From NCBI RefSeq assembly GCF_030268065.1, contig NZ_BSDD01000005.1, positions 188,156 to 252,155 of the forward strand: a stretch of 64,000 bases of DNA. The letters are read 5' to 3'. How positions within the stretch are numbered: position 1 is the stretch's first letter; each line of letters starts with the position of its first letter. The notes under the pieces are model-generated. The model saw only the letters and a program-made list of their open reading frames with translations. It searched no databases and was not told the origin of the DNA. Both the position numbers and the translations under genes were made by a program. Shown here piece by piece: positions 59,248 through 64,000 of this stretch. The DNA is from Geothrix rubra (GTDB lineage: Bacteria > Acidobacteriota > Holophagae > Holophagales > Holophagaceae).

Positions 59248-61122
59248 ATGACCTCGAAGCTTGAGTTCCAGTCCGGGATCCTGGAGGCCTACCGGGATGT
59301 CCTCACCCCTGAGGTGCGCCACGCCCTGGAGGCCCTGGCGCCCCTGGAGACGCGCCGCCGGGAGCTGATGGCCGCCCGCCTCGTCCGCCGGAAGCAGCGC
59401 GCGGAGGCCGGGGCGCGCATCGGATTCCTGGATCCCGCGTCGCTGATCCCGGGCACCCAGCTCCGCGTGGCCGACGCCCGGTCCGGAAATTTCGACGGCG
59501 CGGTCATCCCGCCGGACCTCACCTGCCAGTGGATCCAGGGCACGGGGCCTGCCACCAAGCCGCGCGCCGACCTGCGCTCGGGCATCCGCAACGTGGCCTA
59601 CGCCCTGCTGTCCGGTGCGGACGGCTGGATGTTCGACGGCGAGGACGCCCTGGGCCAGGTGGACACCATGTCCCTGGACAACCACCGGAACCTCAAGCTG
59701 GCCATCGCGCGGGACCCCCTCTTCCTCGAGGTGGCCGAGGAGGTGGCCGGGGAGATGAACCAGTGGGCCCGGGGCTTCTTCGGCCACCCCATCCTCGACG
59801 ACTGGCGCAGGCAGCTCGACTTCACCACGGTGCTCTACCGGGCCCGGGGCCTGCACCTGGACGACCGGCACCTCCGGCTGGACGGCCAGGGCTTTTCGGC
59901 CTCCATCGCCGACCTGGTGCTCTTCGTCGTGAACAACGCCGCGGCCCTGCAGGCGGCGGGCCGGAGCCTCGCCCTGTACCTGCCCAAGATCCAGACGGCG
60001 GAGGAGGCCGCCCACTGGAATGCCCTGCTCCTCGCCCTGGAAGCCCACCTCGGGCTGCCGGTCGGGACGATCAAGGTCTACGTGCTGGTGGAGCAGCTGG
60101 AGCAGTGCTTCCAGCTCATGGAGATCCGCGCCGCCCTGGCGCCGCACTTCGTGGGCTTCAACACGGGCCGATGGGACTACATCAACAGCGTCTCCGACGC
60201 CCTGGCCTGGGATCCGGCCTTCGTGAACCCGGACATCAGTTCCATCGTGATGACCTACGGCTACATGCGGACCTACGAGGACCGCGTGCGGCGGGCCGTG
60301 AACACGCCGGACCGGAACGGCCGCTTCGCCCTCTGGCAGGGGGGCATGGAACCGAACATCCCCGTGGGCTCCGAGGCCGGCGTGGCGGCCAGCATGGCGC
60401 GAGCCGTGGCCGGGGCCGAGCGCGAGCAGCGCGAGGGCGCCTCGGGGAAGTGGGTGGCCCACTGGAAGATGGTCCACATCGTCCGTCCTGTGTGGGAGAA
60501 GGCGGGCCAGGCCAACCAGATGGGCCGGACCTTCCCGCCGCTCACCTATGGTCCGGAGGACGCCGCGGGCCTCCTGCGGCTGGAGCCCGCCCCCCGCACC
60601 ATCGCCGGCGCCCGGGACCTGCTCTCCGTGGCGCTGCAGTACGGCAACGCCTTCCTCCGGGGCTTCCAGGCCGCGGCCCTGAAGCCCGCGGACCACTTCG
60701 GCAACGACGATGTCCTCTACCTCATGGAGGACATGGCCACGGGCGAGATCCGGCTCTCGATCCTGTGGGAGTGGCTGCACAAGGGCGCCACCTTCTCGGC
60801 GTCCGACCCCGCCACGGGCATGGCTGCGGGCGATCCCTTCACCGCCGCCCTCTTCACGCGCCTGCTGGAGGAGGAATACGCCAAGCTGCGCCAGGCCGGC
60901 AACCGCGACGTCCACGACGATTCCAAGGACACCACCCTCCCCGTGGCCCGGGCCATCGTCCTGGCCTACGTGACGAGCCCCGTGAAGGCGCCGTGGTACG
61001 TGGACCTGCTGAACCTCAACCTCGGGGTGACGGACCTGGCCGAGGCCGACCGGCGCATCACCCGGTTCCTCGAGACGTTCCGCGAGGACGGCACGCGGAT
61101 CACGGCGAACCTGGACTTCTGA
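59248..61122 (+). CDS. aceB: Malate synthase
   Basis: A 624-residue cytosolic enzyme (glyoxylate plus acetyl-CoA to malate). The family signature is visible as HFVGFNTGRWDYI (about 294-306). MFDGEDALGQVDTMSLDN, LPKIQTAEEAAHWN and IVMTYGYMRTYEDRV match the TIM-barrel core, and DPATGMAAGDPFTAALFTRLL with the C-terminal helices closes it. It is longer than E. coli AceB (533). ATG at 59248 has GGAGGAA upstream. Isocitrate lyase is not in the window. A mobile repeat lies just after its stop. Confidence 0.87.
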   Translation: MTSKLEFQSGILEAYRDVLTPEVRHALEALAPLETRRRELMAARLVRRKQRAEAGARIGFLDPASLIPGTQLRVADARSGNFDGAVIPPDLTCQWIQGTGPATKPRADLRSGIRNVAYALLSGADGWMFDGEDALGQVDTMSLDNHRNLKLAIARDPLFLEVAEEVAGEMNQWARGFFGHPILDDWRRQLDFTTVLYRARGLHLDDRHLRLDGQGFSASIADLVLFVVNNAAALQAAGRSLALYLPKIQTAEEAAHWNALLLALEAHLGLPVGTIKVYVLVEQLEQCFQLMEIRAALAPHFVGFNTGRWDYINSVSDALAWDPAFVNPDISSIVMTYGYMRTYEDRVRRAVNTPDRNGRFALWQGGMEPNIPVGSEAGVAASMARAVAGAEREQREGASGKWVAHWKMVHIVRPVWEKAGQANQMGRTFPPLTYGPEDAAGLLRLEPAPRTIAGARDLLSVALQYGNAFLRGFQAAALKPADHFGNDDVLYLMEDMATGEIRLSILWEWLHKGATFSASDPATGMAAGDPFTAALFTRLLEEEYAKLRQAGNRDVHDDSKDTTLPVARAIVLAYVTSPVKAPWYVDLLNLNLGVTDLAEADRRITRFLETFREDGTRITANLDF

Positions 61123-61130
61123 ACCCTTAG

Positions 61131-61398
61131 AGTGCCTAACAAAACCCCCACGGGGCCACGCGAGGGCCGCCGGGCGAGCGAGGCGAGGAACGCGAGGAGA
61201 CGCGTAGCGGGTACTACGCGCGACGAGCGTGACGCGGCATCGCGACGCCCGCCGGCCATCGCCCGGAGGGAGAAAGCCAGGTGGGCGCCCCGCGGCGTCA
61301 CGGCCCTTGAACGATGTCCCGCATCGCCCTGCGGGCCCTTCCTTGCGGTGCATCCCACCTGGCTTTCTCGCGGCCACGTCGGGGTTTTGTTAGGCACT
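61131..61398. mobile_element. MITE-like element with 18-bp inverted ends and CTTAG duplication
   Basis: AGTGCCTAACAAAACCCC at 61131-61148 and its exact complement at 61381-61398 form 18-bp terminal inverted repeats. CTTAG flanks both ends (61126-61130 and 61399-61403), a 5-bp target duplication. The interior has no credible gene but strong secondary structure: nested stems at about 61166-61259, and GAGAAAGCCAGGTGGG at 61270-61285 pairing with 61354-61369. It inserted between the malate synthase stop and the stop of the convergent zinc-ribbon gene. Confidence 0.8.
61270..61369. repeat. 16-bp perfect inverted repeat inside the MITE-like element
   Basis: GAGAAAGCCAGGTGGG (61270-61285) and CCCACCTGGCTTTCTC (61354-61369) are exact complements. 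Their loop itself carries a CCCGCA/TGCGGG hairpin. Confidence 0.85.
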
Positions 61399-61399
61399 C

Positions 61400-61675
61400 T
61401 TAGGCGGCCTCGCCCGGCCGGCCCCGGAGCTTCCGGGCGCAGTCGGGGCACACCCCATGGGTGACGGGCACGCCGGCCGCCTCCGGGTTGCCGCAGTCGG
61501 CCTGGACCCAGCGGCCGGACTCGTCGCGGAACCGGCGGCACCAGCTGCAGACCGGCAGGAGCCCGCCGCGGGCGCGGAGGGCCACGAGGCGTTCCGCGCA
61601 CCGCCGCTCGGCGAGGCTGCCGATCCGCTCGTCCTGGTTCGTCCGCGCCGCGGCACGGGTCATCCGACCGTCCAT
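61400..61675 (-). CDS. Small zinc-ribbon protein of the type found in PAS/sensor proteins
   Basis: A 91-residue protein with an N-terminal Arg/Glu-rich helix, then LLPVCSWCRRFRDESGRWVQADCGNP and THGVCPDCARKL. This C-x2-C...H-x2-C-x2-C block is the same as the short motif found at the end of many bacterial PAS/GGDEF or kinase proteins (ICSYCKKIRDD...SHGICPEC). Here it stands alone. It may bind zinc and act as an adapter. Its stop TAA lies within the duplicated CTTAG next to the mobile element, so the insertion kept the gene intact. Confidence 0.7.
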   Translation of the reverse strand: MDGRMTRAAARTNQDERIGSLAERRCAERLVALRARGGLLPVCSWCRRFRDESGRWVQADCGNPEAAGVPVTHGVCPDCARKLRGRPGEAA

Positions 61676-61720
61676 TCCAAATCTCCCGGGTTCCAGGGGA
61701 CGGCGTCCCTTGCTGGATCC

Positions 61721-61758
61721 CTGTCAACCAGGATGGACCCATAAACCTGTTTTGACAG
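61721..61758. promoter_or_regulatory. Imperfect inverted repeat with TTGACA on both arms
   Basis: CTGTCAACCAGG and CCTGTTTTGACAG form an imperfect repeat around a 13-nt centre, between the zinc-ribbon gene start and the end of the M20 gene. It may be an operator or an RNA 3' structure. No T-tract follows on either strand. Confidence 0.4.
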
Positions 61759-61791
61759 TGATGGGCGGCACATTCCGGGCACCGCCCGGGG

Positions 61792-64000
61792 TCAGGCCTG
61801 CAGCTTGAGGGCGAAAGCCTCCAGGGCCCGGTAGTAGGGCTCGATGCTGGGGATGTAGTGGCGCTCGCCCTTGGCGTGGGGACCGATGCCGCTCTGGCCC
61901 CACACGACAGCCTGGCCGCCGGGGGCGAAGCGGGCCGAGGTGCCGGCCCCCTTGCGACCGATGGGAGCCTCGCCTCCGGCGGCGACGATGCCCGCCAGGA
62001 GGGCCTTCAGGTAGGGGTTCTCCGGGTCGCAGGCCACGCCGGGCTCCCAGGCGGAGGGCACCAGCTCCAGGCCCCGCTCCGCGGCCAGGGCCTCGATCTC
62101 GGCCCGCAGCTTCGAGACGTCGTCCTGGGGGATGGGGCGGATCTCCACGCCCAGGCTGCCGCGGTCCGGCGTGATGTTGTAGACGCCGGGCGTGCCCACC
62201 TGGATGTAGGCGAAGCGGGCCAGGGACTGCCAGCCGTTCTCGCCCTTCAACGTGAGGTGCTTCGGGAACAGCTCGCGCAGGGCCTCCCGGGCGCCCAGGA
62301 GGCGCTCGGTGAGGTCGGGGCCACTCGCCAGCCCGCTGTGGCCGCGGGTGCCCGTGGCCACCAGCTCGAAGCGCAGCACGCCCCGGTTCTGGGTGCAGAC
62401 CTCGCCCCAGAGCTCCGTGCCCTTCTCGCCCGTGCGCTCCCCGGCCACGAAGAACCGAGGTTCGTAGCCCGATTCATCCTTCAGCCGCGCCAGGACGTGG
62501 GGTGTGCCCATGGGCTCCAGCTCGCCGTTCTCCTCGTTGCCCACCATCAGCAGGTTCACGGGCGGATAGGGGGCACCCTTCTTCATCGTGTCCTTCATCC
62601 ACACCAGGTAGGTGGCCAGGACGGTCTTCATGTCCGCGGCGCCCCGGCCCCAGAGGTAGTCGCCCTCGACCTTGGGTTCGAACTGGCTGTCGTCGGGCTC
62701 GGGGGCCACCACGTCGAAGTGGCCGCAGAGCATGGCGGGCGCTTGCTCCTGGCCCGGGAAGTGGGCCAGCAGGGCGGGGAAGGTGGCCCCGTCGAAGGTG
62801 CGGACGGGCACGCCGTGGTTGCGCAGGTAGTCGTGGATGAAGGTGCCGGCCCGGTGGACCTCGGCGATGCGCTCTTCGGGGCAGGCGGTGACGGAGGGGA
62901 TGCGGATCAGGCGCTGGGACAGGGCCAGGATCTCGGCGGTCTTGTCGGCGTACTCCGCCTCCACCAGGGCCTCGGGCCGGGGCTGGAAGCGGATGGGGGC
63001 GCGGGCATCCAGGGAGACCTCGTCCCGCGCCCGCTCCAGGAAGTCCTGCAGCTTGTCCTCCTCGGCGCCCAGGGCCGCGAGGTTCCCGGTGAGGGCCTCG
63101 ACTTCGGCGGCCACGCGGGCCTGGCGCTCCTCCGCCAGGCGGGCCAGCAGCTCGGGCGGGACGAGGTCGGAGCCCTTGAGGTCGGCCTTCAGCCGATCGC
63201 GCATGCGCTCGGCGGTGCTGGGGGCGCCGGCGGCCATCTCCACGAGGGGCGCGAGGTCCTCCCAGAAGTCCAGGGCCTCGGCCAGGGGCCGGAGCTGGTC
63301 CAGCGTCCACGAGAGGAAGGCGCGCATGGCCACGGGCTTGGCCGTGAGGGGATCCTCGATGACGGCGCGCAGGCCCTCCCGGGCGGCCAGGTCCTCGTTG
63401 CGGCGGGCGCGGGCGATGTCCTCGGCGTCGTAGCGGAAGGCGCGGGCGAAGTCCGGGTCCCCGTAGAAACGCAGCAGCAGGAGGTGCTTCAGGGTGAGGT
63501 TGGCCACGTCCAGGGCCAGCTCGTGGCCAGGATCGTCCGTGCGCACCTCCACGCGGGCCATGGGCAGGTCGATGCGGGCGAAGAGGTTCTGGCGCTCGAT
63601 CTGGGCGGCCATGTCCTCGACATTGCGCGTCTCGCCGGCGGCGAAGAGGCCCCGGGCGTAGATGTCGTGCAGCTGGTCGCTGGTGACCTGGATGAGGCGC
63701 TCCACGGGTTCCGCCTGGGAGCGGGCGCGCACGGGGATCCAGTTGTTGTTGCCGAAGCGCACGCCGCGGCGCACCAGGTCGTAGGACAGGCGCAGGTAGT
63801 CCGGGTGGCTGCGGTTGAGGTCGGGCACGTCGAGGGCCGGCGGGTTCGGGAAGGTGAGGTTCCGGACCGACTCGTAGGGTGTGAGCCGCACGACGGGCTT
63901 CCCGTCCTCCTGGTCGGCCTGCATGGGCGTGCTGGCGCTGGTGGCGATGAAGAGGGCGGCGAAGGCGCGCATGAGCCGCGTGCCGGTGATGTAGACCTGG
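61792..64000 (-). CDS. M20 peptidase fused to a glutamate-cysteine ligase-like segment (5' end outside the window)
   Basis: At least 735 codons are visible and the frame stays open to the window edge, so the start is missing. The first 310 residues shown (TRLMRAFAALFIATSASTP, LTPYESVRNLTFP, FGNNNWIPVRARS, EDIARARRNEDLAAREGLRA) resemble the C-terminal half of GCS2-type glutamate-cysteine ligases. From about 340 an M20 metallopeptidase follows: ALCGHFDVVAP (zinc His), YLWGRGAADMKT (Asp), VGNEENGE (Glu pair), GTRGHSG and a final GERHYIPSIE. The fusion suggests making and trimming of gamma-glutamyl or other small peptides. Confidence 0.75.
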   Translation of the reverse strand, partial: QVYITGTRLMRAFAALFIATSASTPMQADQEDGKPVVRLTPYESVRNLTFPNPPALDVPDLNRSHPDYLRLSYDLVRRGVRFGNNNWIPVRARSQAEPVERLIQVTSDQLHDIYARGLFAAGETRNVEDMAAQIERQNLFARIDLPMARVEVRTDDPGHELALDVANLTLKHLLLLRFYGDPDFARAFRYDAEDIARARRNEDLAAREGLRAVIEDPLTAKPVAMRAFLSWTLDQLRPLAEALDFWEDLAPLVEMAAGAPSTAERMRDRLKADLKGSDLVPPELLARLAEERQARVAAEVEALTGNLAALGAEEDKLQDFLERARDEVSLDARAPIRFQPRPEALVEAEYADKTAEILALSQRLIRIPSVTACPEERIAEVHRAGTFIHDYLRNHGVPVRTFDGATFPALLAHFPGQEQAPAMLCGHFDVVAPEPDDSQFEPKVEGDYLWGRGAADMKTVLATYLVWMKDTMKKGAPYPPVNLLMVGNEENGELEPMGTPHVLARLKDESGYEPRFFVAGERTGEKGTELWGEVCTQNRGVLRFELVATGTRGHSGLASGPDLTERLLGAREALRELFPKHLTLKGENGWQSLARFAYIQVGTPGVYNITPDRGSLGVEIRPIPQDDVSKLRAEIEALAAERGLELVPSAWEPGVACDPENPYLKALLAGIVAAGGEAPIGRKGAGTSARFAPGGQAVVWGQSGIGPHAKGERHYIPSIEPYYRALEAFALKLQA

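Noticed and set aside
61131-61404. Integron attC site
   Set aside because: GCCTAAC...GTTAGGC matches core letters, but the 268-bp span is too long, the CTTAG duplication points to transposition, and no integrase or cassette array is nearby.
61132-61464. Frame running through the mobile element
   Set aside because: The product is arginine-rich and follows from the stem-loop repeats; it extends into the zinc-ribbon gene antisense.
1-64000. CRISPR arrays, tRNA or rRNA genes, prophage or integrase genes
   Set aside because: No regularly spaced repeats, no cloverleaf-like or rRNA-like sequence and no phage structural or integrase motif were seen anywhere in the window.

Overview
This is a GC-rich (roughly 68-70%), gene-dense bacterial window of about 55 genes. 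Many gene pairs overlap by 4 bp (ATGA/GTGA). Several traits point to an Acidobacteriota lineage such as Holophagaceae (Geothrix/Holophaga-like): a split ATP synthase operon with an F0 block, a ferredoxin-dependent 2-oxoacid oxidoreductase with a ferritin-like neighbour, c-type cytochromes, LPS heptose genes, a PilR/pilin pair, and many RsbU-type phosphatases and hybrid kinases. That assignment is inferred from gene content and was not tested by alignment.

Layout. 1-1640: F0 ATP synthase (atpI, atpB, atpE) closed by a clear rho-independent terminator. 1675-4481: a TIGR04552-like protein, a STAS protein and a REC-PP2C phosphatase. 4478-9329 (minus): LPS-core type block with hldD, an EamA transporter, a DUF1573 protein and two family 9 glycosyltransferases. 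9330-10827: AT-rich, foreign-looking island with one secreted B-lectin. 10828-19061: PilR-like regulator, pilin, yceD/DUF177, rpmF, plsX, fabD, korAB and a ferritin-like protein, closed by a 15-bp hairpin. 19075-25154: membrane haem protein, methyltransferase, and a MarR-TolC-EmrA-EmrB efflux operon with a readable promoter and operator. 25242-32122: SagB-like nitroreductase, a hydrolase that lacks its catalytic Ser and His, two small unknowns, an M28 peptidase, fabG and a membrane PP2C phosphatase. 32097-37681 (minus): E1 alpha/beta of a 2-oxoacid dehydrogenase, two cytochromes c, and two flavin-binding split-barrel proteins. 37794-45339 (minus): complete heavy-metal RND efflux system with its own two-component regulator. 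45359-52232 (minus): Ser/Thr kinase with TPRs, hybrid sensor kinase, xseA. 52286-57500: Fe-S protein, small secreted proteins, DUF1003 protein, glycerate kinase. 57508-64000: Aer-like chemoreceptor, malate synthase, a 268-bp transposon-like element with target duplication, a small zinc-ribbon protein, and an M20 peptidase fused behind a glutamate-cysteine ligase-like segment that runs off the window.

How the parts connect. plsX/fabD/fabG supply fatty acid synthesis, while korAB and the E1 pair are two routes of 2-oxoacid oxidation. Malate synthase and glycerate kinase both belong to glyoxylate/glycerate metabolism. Two drug or metal efflux systems each carry a local regulator and a recognisable DNA site: a palindrome for MarR, and 11-bp phased repeats for the OmpR-type regulator. 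The strongest unusual signals are the AT-rich lectin island, two sets of 11-bp phased repeats, the inactivated hydrolase, the GCS-M20 fusion and the structured mobile element at 61131-61398.
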